From: JACVRW01 sp963837445
GTDB taxonomy: Bacteria; Actinomycetota; Thermoleophilia; Solirubrobacterales; Thermoleophilaceae
Reading direction: 5' to 3'
Assembly (NCBI GenBank): GCA_963837445.1
Contig: CAWINK010000021.1
Span: 372,001-436,000, forward strand
Length of the DNA stretch: 64,000 nucleotides
The notes under the pieces were generated by a model. That model did not search any database. It was given only the letters and a program-made list of their open reading frames with translations, and was not told the origin of the DNA. Positions 10,051 to 18,223 of this stretch are shown piece by piece. The stretch's first letter is position 1; each line of letters starts with the position of its first letter. Both the position numbers and the translations under genes were made by a program.

Positions 10051-11147
10051 TGCCTCTCCGAGTCTAGTGACCGACTGCCGAAGTGCCGCCCGAACCAGGC
10101 CCGCAATCGGGCCCACCACGTGCTCGGACGCCTGAAGCTCGCGGGGGGCGGCTGCTTGGCGCGCACGAGCGCCACCCAGTCGTCCACAGGCAGCGTGCCC
10201 TTGATGAGGCGAGCGAGCGCCGAGGTCACCGGCGCCTCCACACCGGCGCGCTCGATCGCGTGCGCGAGCACCGGCACGGTCTCGAGCGCCTCGACCGCCT
10301 GGCCCACGCGCTCGGGGATCTGTGCAGCCGGCACGCCCTGCGCCAGCAGCTCTCCGGCGCTGCGGTTGCGCGAGGTCGGCGCGAGCGCCGTGGCCACGAG
10401 GTCTCCGGTTCCAGCCCGGCCCACGAAGGTGCGCGCCTGACCGCCGCTCGAGGAGGACAGTGAGAGCACCTCCAGGAAGATGTCGGCAGCCGCCATCCCG
10501 GCCGCGTTGAGTCCCTGCGCCTGGGTGGCGCCGACCGCCACGGCGGCGGCGTTCTTGGCCACACCGGCGAGCTCCACACCCACCGGGTCATCGGACACCT
10601 CGCACACCACGCCCGCGCGCTGGAACGCCTCGGCCACCCGGTGCGCGAGCACCTCCGAGCGCGAGGCGCATACGAGGCCCGCCCCGTGCTCGACCATCTC
10701 CAGCGCGTGCGCGGGGCCACCCACGCATGCCACGCGCTCGGGACCGAAGACCGCTTCGAGCATCGCGGTCGGCGTCGCCCCGTCCGGCGGCACGAGCCCC
10801 TTGGCAAGCGACACGATCCCCGCACGATCCGGTACCCCGATCCGAACCAACTCGTCGATCGCGTCCCCGATGCCCCTCGAGGGAACCGCGAGCAATACGA
10901 GGTCGGCTCGGCCGAACTGGTCGGGCTCGGCGCCGAGGGCGCGCACCCTCAGGTCGCGTGGGAGCTCCACGCCGGGCAGGTAGTGCTCGTTCTGGCGGGC
11001 ACCGGAGAGCTCCTCCGATTGCTCAGGCGTGCGGCACAGGAGCGTCGTGTGGATGCCGGATCGCTCGAGCAGAACCGCGACCGCGGTGCCGAACGACCCG
11101 GCCCCGACAACGGCGGCACGGCGTGGATGCTGGCCGGGGTAGCGGAT
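10047..11147 (-). CDS. gpsA: Glycerol-3-phosphate dehydrogenase [NAD(P)+]
   Basis: Reduces dihydroxyacetone phosphate to sn-glycerol-3-phosphate for phospholipid synthesis. Rossmann motif AAVVGAGSFGTAVAVLL, then NEHYLPGVELP, LLAVPSRG, VSLAKGL, VACVGGPAHA, the catalytic-lysine segment AGVAKNAAAVAVG and the RAGTGDLVATAL segment are all clear. The N-terminus is a problem: no ATG, GTG or TTG occurs in frame between the ETF-QO stop (11177) and the Rossmann strand. I give an ATC at 11147 as a placeholder; the next GTG is at 11255 inside the neighbour. The C-terminus carries an extra basic tail (WWARLRAWFGRHFG). Confidence 0.87.
   Translation of the reverse strand: MRYPGQHPRRAAVVGAGSFGTAVAVLLERSGIHTTLLCRTPEQSEELSGARQNEHYLPGVELPRDLRVRALGAEPDQFGRADLVLLAVPSRGIGDAIDELVRIGVPDRAGIVSLAKGLVPPDGATPTAMLEAVFGPERVACVGGPAHALEMVEHGAGLVCASRSEVLAHRVAEAFQRAGVVCEVSDDPVGVELAGVAKNAAAVAVGATQAQGLNAAGMAAADIFLEVLSLSSSSGGQARTFVGRAGTGDLVATALAPTSRNRSAGELLAQGVPAAQIPERVGQAVEALETVPVLAHAIERAGVEAPVTSALARLIKGTLPVDDWVALVRAKQPPPASFRRPSTWWARLRAWFGRHFGSRSLDSERQ
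10061..10066 (-). promoter_or_regulatory. Putative -10 hexamer (TAGACT) of rpmE
   Basis: TAGACT lies 10 nt before the rpmE ATG, within the last codons of gpsA. Confidence 0.45.
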
Positions 11148-11176
11148 GGGCGGAGAAGCTAGCGGGAGCGGCTGGC

Positions 11177-12880
11177 CTACGTCTGCTGGTAATTCGGGCC
11201 GTCGCCGCCCTCGGGCGGCGTCAGGCGGCCGCCCTTTGCGGTGATCGCTCCGCACTGCACGCAGTTGGACGGGGTGATCTGGAGGTTCACCTCGTCGCCA
11301 GCGCCCTCGAGCTCCTCGTCGGGCACCTCGTAGACCTGCGCCGGGCACATGTTCTGCCACATGAGCGCGACCTCGAGCGGAACCTTCTCCTGGATGCGGA
11401 TGTGGTTCGGTGCGTCGTCGCGGGTGGCGTTGCCGCTGGCGAAGACCGAGGAGAGCTTGTCGAAGGTGAGCTTGCCGTCCGGCTTGGGGTAGTCGCGCTC
11501 GGGGCCCACGAACACGTCCACCGTGGCGTCATCGTGGGTCGCCCAGTGGCCGCCGGGGATCCGCCCGCCCGAGATCTCCATCATGTTCGCGATCGCGCCA
11601 CCGACCAGGAAGCCCTTGGCGAACGGCTGGCGCATGTTGCGCGAGCGGTAGGTGTCCTTCTCGAGCTCGGAGCCCTCGACCTTCATCTGATAATTCGACA
11701 GGTCGGCGCAGTCGCCGCCCGCCTTCAGCCGCTCGTAGATCGCCTCGGCGGCGTACATGCCCGCGTGCATGGCGTAGTGGATGCCCTTGAGGGTCGGCAC
11801 GTTGACCATGCCGGCGCCGTCGCCCACGATCGTCATTCCTGGTGCCCACAGCTGCCGCGGGCGTGCCCAGTACCCGCCCGAGGGGAGCGTCTTCGCCCCC
11901 CAGCCCACGCGCTTTCCGCCCTCGATGATCTTCGCCACCAGCGGGTGCGACTTCAGCTGCTGGAGCGCGTCGTGGACCGAGAAGCGCGCGTCGCGGTAGT
12001 CGAGGCCGACCACGAGCCCCATCGACACCTTGTCCTCGCCCATCGGGTAGATGAACGAGCCGCCGAACTCGCGGTACTTCGCGGCGAACTTCAGCGGCCA
12101 GCCCATCGTGTGGATCACGCGGTCGAGCGGCTGCTGGACCTCCCAGACCTCCTTCACCCCGAGCTCCCACTGCTGCGGATCCTCGGAGCCGAGCCCGAAG
12201 TGGCGGATCGCCGCGCCAGTGAGGTGACCGGCGGTGCCCTCGGCCAGCACGGTGGCCTTCGCGATCAGGTCGGACCCGGGCTCGAAGTTCGAGAGCTCCT
12301 GGCCGTCACGGCCGCGGCCCTTGTCGCCCGAGCGCACGCCCACCACGCGGCCGTCCTCCACCAGCAGGTTGTAGCCCGAGGTCTCGCCGAGGATGTACAC
12401 GCCCGCCTCCTCCGCCTGCTGGGAGAGCCAGCGGCCGAGCTGCGCGACCGAGGTCACATGGTTGCCGTGGTTGCGGAACGGCGGCGGGGTCGGCTTCAGC
12501 GGGATCGCCCGCTTGCGGTTCGGGAGCAGGTAGACCGTGTCCTTGTCGACCGTCCCGAACGTCGGCCAGTCGCTCTCCGGCAGGTCCGGGAACAGCTCCC
12601 GCATCGCCGACGGCTTCATCATCGCCCCCGACAGCAGGTGCGAGCCGGGGCCCTTGCCCTTTTCGACGAGCGCCACCGGCACCTCGCCGAGCGACTCCAT
12701 CAGCGCCTCGTCCTCTGCAAGCAGCTGCGTGAGCCTGATCGCACACGCGAGGCCACCCGGGCCACCGCCCACGATCACGACGCCGACCTCGATCCGCTCG
12801 TCCTCGGGATCGCTGGGCTGCGTCACGAACTCCTTCTCCGGCTCGACCGGAGGCGCGTACTCGATCGGCGCAACGCCCAT
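11177..12880 (-). CDS. Electron transfer flavoprotein-ubiquinone oxidoreductase-like protein (FixC/ETF-QO family)
   Basis: Would pass electrons from reduced ETF to the quinone pool through FAD and an iron-sulfur cluster. The 567-residue protein has an FAD loop VVIVGGGPGGLACAIRL near residue 33, GSHLLSGAMM, VLAEGTAGHLTGAA, and IVGDGAGMVNVPTLKGIHYAM (second flavin contact). The C-terminal cluster domain has Cys512 (NMCPAQVYE) and Cys540/Cys543 (NCVQCGAIT), but the last cysteine of the usual CxxCxxC is missing (Ile546 stands there). It ends with the family tail PPEGGDGPNY. It lies 5 bases downstream of etfA in an etfB-etfA-ETFQO operon. Confidence 0.88.
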   Translation of the reverse strand: MGVAPIEYAPPVEPEKEFVTQPSDPEDERIEVGVVIVGGGPGGLACAIRLTQLLAEDEALMESLGEVPVALVEKGKGPGSHLLSGAMMKPSAMRELFPDLPESDWPTFGTVDKDTVYLLPNRKRAIPLKPTPPPFRNHGNHVTSVAQLGRWLSQQAEEAGVYILGETSGYNLLVEDGRVVGVRSGDKGRGRDGQELSNFEPGSDLIAKATVLAEGTAGHLTGAAIRHFGLGSEDPQQWELGVKEVWEVQQPLDRVIHTMGWPLKFAAKYREFGGSFIYPMGEDKVSMGLVVGLDYRDARFSVHDALQQLKSHPLVAKIIEGGKRVGWGAKTLPSGGYWARPRQLWAPGMTIVGDGAGMVNVPTLKGIHYAMHAGMYAAEAIYERLKAGGDCADLSNYQMKVEGSELEKDTYRSRNMRQPFAKGFLVGGAIANMMEISGGRIPGGHWATHDDATVDVFVGPERDYPKPDGKLTFDKLSSVFASGNATRDDAPNHIRIQEKVPLEVALMWQNMCPAQVYEVPDEELEGAGDEVNLQITPSNCVQCGAITAKGGRLTPPEGGDGPNYQQT

Positions 12881-12885
12881 CCGAG

Positions 12886-13857
12886 CTAGCCCTTCTTGGC
12901 CTTCACGGCCTCAGTCAGCTTCGGCAGGATCTTGTTGAGGTCGCCGACGATGCCGAGGTCCGAGAACTCGAAGATCGGCGCGTTCGGGTCCTTGTTGATC
13001 GCGACGATGTTCTCCGAGTTCTGCATGCCGACCTTGTGCTGGATCGCCCCGGAGATGCCGGCCGCCAGGTACAGCTTCGGCGCGACCGTCTTGCCGGTTT
13101 GGCCGATCTGCGCGGCGTACGGGTACCAGCCCGCGTCCACGACCGCGCGGGTCGCGGCCACCGCGCCGCCGAGCGCCTCGGCGAGCGACTCGCAGAGCTC
13201 GAAGCCCTCGGCCTTGCCGAGCCCGCGGCCGCCGGCCACGAGGATCTCGGCGTCCTCGATGTTCACGTCCGCGCCCCGCTGCTCGCCGCGCTGGACCATC
13301 ACGGCCTTGGTCGAGTGGTCCTCGAGCTGGACGTCGACGTCCACGACCTCGGCCGAGCCCTCGCCGCCCTCGGCGATGTCGAACGCGTTCAGGCGGCCGA
13401 TGATGATGCCCGGGTCGCCCACGTAGCCCACGTCCACGACCGCGGAGTCCTGGAGGATCGGCCGCTCGGCAACGAGCTTGCCGTCCTGCGCCTTCACGGC
13501 GGTGACCTCCATGGTCACGCCCGCGCCGAGCCGCGCGGTCAGACCCGCGCCGATCTCGAAGCCGAGCAGCCCGCCGCCGAACAGGGCGTACTTGAAGCCC
13601 TCGTCCTGGATGACCTTGGCCATCACGTCGACCACCGGCTGTGAGAGGCCCTCCGGTCCCTTGCCGCGGTAGACCTTCGATACGCCGTACTGGCCGAGCG
13701 TCGCGCAGAGCTCGTCCGTGAGGTCATCGCCTCCCACGACCACGGCGGCGGCTTCGCCGCCGAGCTCCTTCGCGAGCTTCGCGCCCTCGGACACGGCGCC
13801 GAGCGAGTTCTTGTTGAACTCGCCCTCGTAGTGAAGTGCATAAACGAGGACGCTCAT
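12886..13857 (-). CDS. etfA: Electron transfer flavoprotein subunit alpha
   Basis: FAD-binding ETF subunit (FixB). 323 aa, starting MSVLVYALHYEGEFNKNSLG. The C-terminal FAD domain is typical: VAGGRGLGKAEGFEL, AVAATRAVVDAGW, QIGQTGKTVAPKLYLAAGISGA (a family signature) and IVAINKDPNAPIFEFSDLGIVGDL. The ATG at 13857 overlaps the etfB stop by 4 bases. It works with EtfB to take electrons from acyl-CoA dehydrogenases such as the one at 44720. Confidence 0.96.
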   Translation of the reverse strand: MSVLVYALHYEGEFNKNSLGAVSEGAKLAKELGGEAAAVVVGGDDLTDELCATLGQYGVSKVYRGKGPEGLSQPVVDVMAKVIQDEGFKYALFGGGLLGFEIGAGLTARLGAGVTMEVTAVKAQDGKLVAERPILQDSAVVDVGYVGDPGIIIGRLNAFDIAEGGEGSAEVVDVDVQLEDHSTKAVMVQRGEQRGADVNIEDAEILVAGGRGLGKAEGFELCESLAEALGGAVAATRAVVDAGWYPYAAQIGQTGKTVAPKLYLAAGISGAIQHKVGMQNSENIVAINKDPNAPIFEFSDLGIVGDLNKILPKLTEAVKAKKG

Positions 13858-14648
13858 GCGAGCAGCTTCCTTTCCTCGAGCCAGGCCACGACCTTCTCGA
13901 CGGTCTCGTTCGTGTCCTCGTCCTCGATGATCTCGCCGGCCTCCTTCGCGGGCGGCGGGTTGATCGCGAGGACCTCTGTGCGCGATCCCTCCTGGCCGAC
14001 CCGGTCGGCCTCGATGCCGACGTCCCCTGCCGACTTCGTGTCGCGGGGCTTCTTCTTCGCACCCATGATCGCCTTGAGCGACGGGTAGCGCGGCTCGTTG
14101 ATGGCGTCGCCGACCGAGATCACGGCGGGCAGCTCCACCTCCACGGTGTCGTAGCCGTACTCGGCCTGGCGCTCGCAGCGGAGCTTGCCGCCCTCGACCT
14201 CGAGCTTGATCACCTGGGTCAGCGACGGCATCTTCAGGTGGTCGGCCACCACGGCGCCGATCGTGTAGCACTCGCCGTCAGCCGACTGCTGGCCGAGCAG
14301 GACGAGGTCGGGGGACTCCGACTCGAGCACCCGGGCAAGGGCGTAGCCGGTGGCGGCCACGTCCGAGCCGGCCAGCGACTCGTCGGTCAGGTGGACCGAG
14401 CGGTCGGCGCCGAGGGCCACGGCCTTGTTCAGGGTGCGGCCTGCCTCGGAGGGCGCCATCGTCACGGCGACGATCTCATCCACCTCCACGGCGCCGCCCT
14501 CGCGAATCTGCATGGCGGCCTCGATGGCGTGGGTGTCGAACTGGTTGAGCGTTGTCTCGCCCGAGCGGTCGAGGCGCTTGGAATTCGAGTCCATGCGCTT
14601 CTCGACTGCGGCGTCGGGCACCTCTTTTACGAGGACGCAGATCTTCAC
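13854..14648 (-). CDS. etfB: Electron transfer flavoprotein subunit beta
   Basis: AMP-binding ETF subunit (FixA), 264 aa. It begins with a GTG (MKICVLVKEVPDAA) and shows LNQFDTHAIEAAMQI, DLVLLGQQSADGE and LPAVISVGDAINEPRYPSLKAIMGAKKK, all family features. A good Shine-Dalgarno (AAGGAG) lies about 10 nt upstream, and a TAAACT -10 candidate at 14712-14717 would give a leader of roughly 55 nt. It is the first gene of the etfB-etfA-ETFQO operon. Confidence 0.95.
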   Translation of the reverse strand: MKICVLVKEVPDAAVEKRMDSNSKRLDRSGETTLNQFDTHAIEAAMQIREGGAVEVDEIVAVTMAPSEAGRTLNKAVALGADRSVHLTDESLAGSDVAATGYALARVLESESPDLVLLGQQSADGECYTIGAVVADHLKMPSLTQVIKLEVEGGKLRCERQAEYGYDTVEVELPAVISVGDAINEPRYPSLKAIMGAKKKPRDTKSAGDVGIEADRVGQEGSRTEVLAINPPPAKEAGEIIEDEDTNETVEKVVAWLEERKLLA

Positions 14649-14711
14649 GGGAAGCTTCTCCTTCGGTTCTTCCTGGGCGGGCCGGCGCGGGCACGGGCCG
14701 CGGGCGGCGGA

Positions 14712-14717
14712 AGTTTA
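14712..14717 (-). promoter_or_regulatory. Putative -10 hexamer (TAAACT) of the etf operon
   Basis: TAAACT on the minus strand, just before the end of the mutase small-subunit gene. It is far enough from the etfB GTG for a leader that holds the ribosome-binding site. Confidence 0.35.
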
Positions 14718-14718
14718 C

Positions 14719-15135
14719 CTACCCGGTTGACTGATGAGTCAATCGGCGGAGCGTGTCGATAATTCCCTGCACAGGGGACCCGGGCGTGAAGACCTCGGCC
14801 ACGCCGAGCTGCTTCAGCTCCTCGATGTCGTCGTTGGGGATGGTCCCTCCCACCACCAGAACGACGTCCTCGGCGCCCTCGTCCTTCAGCAGCGAGGCGA
14901 TACGCGGGACCAGCGTCATGTGCGCGCCGGAGAGGATCGAGAGGCCGACCGCGTCGGCGTCCTCCTGGAGCACGGTCTCCACGATCTGCTCGGGGGTCTG
15001 GTGGAGGCCGGTGTAGATGACCTCCATGCCGGCGTCACGCAGGGCGCGGGCGATGATCTTGGCGCCACGGTCGTGACCGTCGAGGCCCGGCTTGGCCACG
15101 ACCACGCGGATTTTCCTGCTAGACGCGCTCTCCAT
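14719..15135 (-). CDS. icmB: B12-binding small subunit of an acyl-CoA mutase (predicted isobutyryl-CoA mutase, IcmB-like)
   Basis: 138-residue stand-alone cobalamin-binding domain. It has the histidine-on motif DGHDRG (DxHxxG, lower ligand His), GLSILSGAHM and VGGTIPNDDI, in that order. Stand-alone B12 subunits of this size partner with large subunits of about 550-570 aa in isobutyryl-CoA or 2-hydroxyisobutyryl-CoA mutases; a suitable large subunit is encoded at 18224-19873. The two genes are on the same strand but split by two secreted-protein genes. The ICM assignment comes from residues in the large subunit. Confidence 0.85.
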   Translation of the reverse strand: MESASSRKIRVVVAKPGLDGHDRGAKIIARALRDAGMEVIYTGLHQTPEQIVETVLQEDADAVGLSILSGAHMTLVPRIASLLKDEGAEDVVLVVGGTIPNDDIEELKQLGVAEVFTPGSPVQGIIDTLRRLTHQSTG

Positions 15136-15160
15136 GCGGCCGGGAGGTTACCCCGGGGCG

Positions 15161-15970
15161 CTACCAGCCGATGCGACCGGCGGGCCGCGGCTGCTCCGCG
15201 CGGGCGCGGCGGTGCACCGCCACGCCCAGCAGCAGCATGAGCCCGCCGAGGATGAGCAGGGCGCCCGAGTCGGCGCCGGTGCTCGGCAGCGAGGGTCCGC
15301 CGTCGCTCTGAGCGGCCTCGGTGCCGGCCGAGTCGCCGCCCGTCGTGCCGCCGCTGCCGCCCGTGCTCGAGTCCGGCGTGTCGCCTCCGCTCTGCGAGGC
15401 CTGCACGACGATCGTCCCGGTCATGCTCGGGTGCGGCGTGCAGATGTAGGAGAAGGTGCCGGAGTCGTTGAAGGTGTGCGAGCGGCTCTGCCCGGCGGGG
15501 AAGACCCCGGTGTCGAAGCTCCCGTCGGGAGCGGTGGCCGAGTGGGCGGTCGGGCCGTTGTTCGTCCAGGTGACGGTGTCGCCCTGGTTGATGGTGACCT
15601 GACCGGGCGTGAACTCGAAGTCGACGATCGTCACGGAGCCGTTGGCGGCCGCCTTGGCGCTCGCCCTGCGCTTGCGCTCGCTGGCGGGCTGCTCCGACGG
15701 CGCCGCCGCGGCGGGCTGCTCCGGAGCCGCGGCCGGCTGCTCGGGCGCGGGCGCGGCCGGCTCGGGGGCCGGGCTGGGCTGCTCCGGCGCCGCGGCGGGC
15801 TCCGGCTCCGGCTCGGGTGGCGCGGGCGCGGTCTCCGCCGGCGGGGCGGTCTCGCCCGCTGGGGCTTCTCCAGCCGCCGGCTCGGCGTCCTCGGACGCGA
15901 ACAGCGAGCTTGGAAGTACGAGCGCGGCGATCAGGGCGTAGACCGCCGCCAGCAGGGCGAGGTGCTTCAT
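15161..15970 (-). CDS. Secreted cupredoxin with LPxTG cell-wall anchor
   Basis: 269 aa. A signal peptide (MKHLALLAAVYALIAALVLPS) is followed by an Ala/Pro/Glu-rich spacer of roughly 75 residues, then a plastocyanin-like domain: FEFTPGQVTINQGDTVTW, with copper ligands His in GPTAHSAT and Cys, His and Met in YICTPHPSM. After a Gly/Ser/Thr linker comes LPSTG, a hydrophobic helix and an RRARAEQ tail, a sortase-type anchor. It probably binds one type-1 copper outside the membrane and carries electrons there; partners are unknown. TAGGGT 9 nt before the ATG suggests a leaderless promoter. Confidence 0.86.
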   Translation of the reverse strand: MKHLALLAAVYALIAALVLPSSLFASEDAEPAAGEAPAGETAPPAETAPAPPEPEPEPAAAPEQPSPAPEPAAPAPEQPAAAPEQPAAAAPSEQPASERKRRASAKAAANGSVTIVDFEFTPGQVTINQGDTVTWTNNGPTAHSATAPDGSFDTGVFPAGQSRSHTFNDSGTFSYICTPHPSMTGTIVVQASQSGGDTPDSSTGGSGGTTGGDSAGTEAAQSDGGPSLPSTGADSGALLILGGLMLLLGVAVHRRARAEQPRPAGRIGW

Positions 15971-15979
15971 CGACGGCGG

Positions 15980-15985
15980 ACCCTA
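15980..15985 (-). promoter_or_regulatory. Putative -10 hexamer (TAGGGT) of the cupredoxin gene
   Basis: TAGGGT lies 9 nt before the ATG at 15970, with no ribosome-binding site between. Confidence 0.4.
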
Positions 15986-16020
15986 GTGGGTCTCAAACCG
16001 GTGTGCCAGCGCGTTTGCGC

Positions 16021-18123
16021 CTAGCGACGGCCGTCGCGGTCGCGGTCGTCGGTCGTCGGTCCCGGTCGCGGTCGCTGGTCGCGGTCGCGATCCCGGTCGT
16101 CGCGGTCACGGTCCCGGTCGTCGTCGCGGTCACCGTCCCGGTCGTCGTCGCGGTCACCGTCCCAGTCGCGGTCCCAGTCGCGGTCGTGACCGCGACCCAC
16201 GAACTGGACCTCCACGCGATGGAGCGTGCCGTCGCCGAGCTTCAGGATCAGCTGGCGGCAGTCGCCCGCCCACTTCTTCTCGGTCTTCCAGAGGAACATG
16301 TAGGTCCAGCCGCCGTGCTTGGACGAGCGCACCGAGCGCTTCATCCACACGCCGCGCGCCTTCTCGGTGCCGGACGGCTGGGCACCGGCGCCGCACGTCA
16401 CGGGAGCGACCTTCGGGTAGCCGGCGGCCACGGGGACGGAGCCCCTGTACGAGCCGAGCGAGAATCGCACCGGCACCGGGAGGCCCGCCTTCCAGCGGTT
16501 CACCCGCGGCGGGTTCACGAGCGGCCAGAGGAATCCGTCGAAGTCGTAGGCAACGCTGTACGAAACGGTCTTCGAGGCGGCATTGCCGGCCCTGTCGCTC
16601 GTGTGCACCGTGAACGTCTTCGCGCCCACGCGCGAGGTGTCGAGCCGCGCGCCGACGGGCAGTGTCCCGTCACAGGTCGCCACGCCGGAGCCGTTCGGCT
16701 CGTCCGTGCAGCTGTAGCCCGCGACCACCTTCTGGCCGACGTTGTACACCGCGCCGTCGCTGGGATTCGCAAAGGCGATGCTCGGCGCGCTCCTGTCCGC
16801 GACGGAGTAGCTCACGCTCTTCGAAGCCGGGTTGCCGGCGTTGTCGGTGGCGTTCACCGTGAAGGTCTTCTCACCAGGCGAGCCGGTGTCGATGGCCGCG
16901 CCGTGGGGCACGCTGCCCACGCAGCTGGCGATCCCGGACCCGCCATCCGAGCACGAGTAGTCGGCGGCCACCTGCTCGCCGACGCCATAGACGGCTCCGG
17001 GTGCAGGCGTGTTCACGGCGATGCTCGGTCCGCCCGTGTCGACGACCGTGTAGCTGACGCTCTTCGACTCGGTGTTCCCCGCGTGGTCGCTGGCGTCGAC
17101 GGTGACGGTCTTCTCGCCGAGCGAACCCGTGTCCACCGCGGCACCGTCGGCCACGCTGCCCACGCACGATTCGAGGCCGGATCCGTTCGGCTCGTCGGCG
17201 CACCCGTAGTCGGCGAGCACCAGCGCACCGAGCTCGTAGGTCGCGCCGGCGGCCGGCGTGGTGACGCTGATGGTCGGCTTCGTCTCGTCAACCACCGTCA
17301 CCGTGCTCTCGACCACGGTCTGGTTGCCGGCGTTGTCACGCGCGGTCACGCTCACGGAGACCTCGCCGAGCTCGCTCGTGTCGAGCAGCTCGCCGTCGGC
17401 CACGCTGCCCTCGCAGGAGGCGAGGCCCGAGCCACCGGTGTCGTCGCAGCTGAAGTCCACGACCAGGGGCGCTCCCTGCTTCACGGTCGAGCCGTCATCG
17501 GGGCTGCGCAGATCCACCGTCGGCGGCACCAGGTCGCAGCCCGTGGTTCCGGTCACGTTGATGCGGTAGAGCCCAGGCGGGCCGCGCGTGGGACCGCTCC
17601 AGCTCACGATCGGCTCGTCGGCGCCCACCCCGGCCGCGTTAACCACGCCGTCCGGGTACAGGCTCGAGCTGAACAGGTCCGGGAAGATCTCGCCCGCATC
17701 GCTCTGCGGGTCGTTGTTGAACGAGCTGAGCGCGATGTAGTACTCGCCGGGAGCGGACGGCGAGAAGCGATGCCCGCTGGGGAGCCGCGAGCCGCGCACG
17801 CCGAGGCCGGCATCGTCGTTCGAGTAGACGCCGCGCCCGTTCGCATCGAAGAGGAAGAGCTGGGTGTCGAGCGTGGTGGCGCCGACGGTGCTGGCAAAGA
17901 AGGACGGCCCGTCGCTGAGGCAAACCCGGTACACGTCGACGTCCCCGCCACCCGTGAAGGTGCCGAAGATCGACGGGACCTCGCCGGACCCGAGGTCCTG
18001 CGCGGTCGAGGGCAGGTCGCCTGCGTCGCCGTTCTCGAAAGCGGCGAACGCGCTGGGCGCGAGCCCAAGCGAAACGGCGACTGCTAGTGCTGTAACGGCG
18101 ATTCGGGTGAAGCGGGGTGTCAC
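16021..18123 (-). CDS. Secreted protein with Ig-like repeats, PxKF domain and Asp/Arg-rich tail
   Basis: About 700 aa, exported. After the signal peptide comes a pre-peptidase-like beta domain (DVDVYRV ... LDTQLFLFDANGRGVYSNDD ... GEYYIALSS). Four Ig-like repeats of about 85 residues follow, each with a Cys pair and the end signature G-E-K-T-hydrophobic-TV-x-A-x-D-x-AGN. Next is a PxKF-type domain (LPVPVRFSLGSYRG ... MFLWKTEKKWAGDCRQLILKLGDGT), then a tail of about 50 residues that is almost only Asp, Arg and a few Trp/Gly. The GTG at 18123 is preferred over one at 18144 because AAGGA lies 5-6 nt upstream. Likely a surface adhesin; function unknown. Confidence 0.8.
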   Translation of the reverse strand: MTPRFTRIAVTALAVAVSLGLAPSAFAAFENGDAGDLPSTAQDLGSGEVPSIFGTFTGGGDVDVYRVCLSDGPSFFASTVGATTLDTQLFLFDANGRGVYSNDDAGLGVRGSRLPSGHRFSPSAPGEYYIALSSFNNDPQSDAGEIFPDLFSSSLYPDGVVNAAGVGADEPIVSWSGPTRGPPGLYRINVTGTTGCDLVPPTVDLRSPDDGSTVKQGAPLVVDFSCDDTGGSGLASCEGSVADGELLDTSELGEVSVSVTARDNAGNQTVVESTVTVVDETKPTISVTTPAAGATYELGALVLADYGCADEPNGSGLESCVGSVADGAAVDTGSLGEKTVTVDASDHAGNTESKSVSYTVVDTGGPSIAVNTPAPGAVYGVGEQVAADYSCSDGGSGIASCVGSVPHGAAIDTGSPGEKTFTVNATDNAGNPASKSVSYSVADRSAPSIAFANPSDGAVYNVGQKVVAGYSCTDEPNGSGVATCDGTLPVGARLDTSRVGAKTFTVHTSDRAGNAASKTVSYSVAYDFDGFLWPLVNPPRVNRWKAGLPVPVRFSLGSYRGSVPVAAGYPKVAPVTCGAGAQPSGTEKARGVWMKRSVRSSKHGGWTYMFLWKTEKKWAGDCRQLILKLGDGTLHRVEVQFVGRGHDRDWDRDWDGDRDDDRDGDRDDDRDRDRDDRDRDRDQRPRPGPTTDDRDRDGRR

Positions 18124-18223
18124 GGGTTTCCTTTCCCGCGGCACGGAGGGGAGTGCTTCTGAATCGGCCGTTTGGGCCCCGCCCGTTAGGGGCTATTCGT
18201 CCGTTCTGGACGCGCGGAGGCGC

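Noticed and set aside
10727..12889. 720-codon open frame on the plus strand
   Set aside because: It is antisense to ETF-QO and its neighbours; its product is a His/Arg/Glu/Val-rich shadow typical of GC-rich DNA, while the minus frame has full family motifs.
15817..18087. 756-codon open frame on the plus strand
   Set aside because: Antisense to the PxKF/Ig-like secreted protein; low-complexity composition and no domain signatures.
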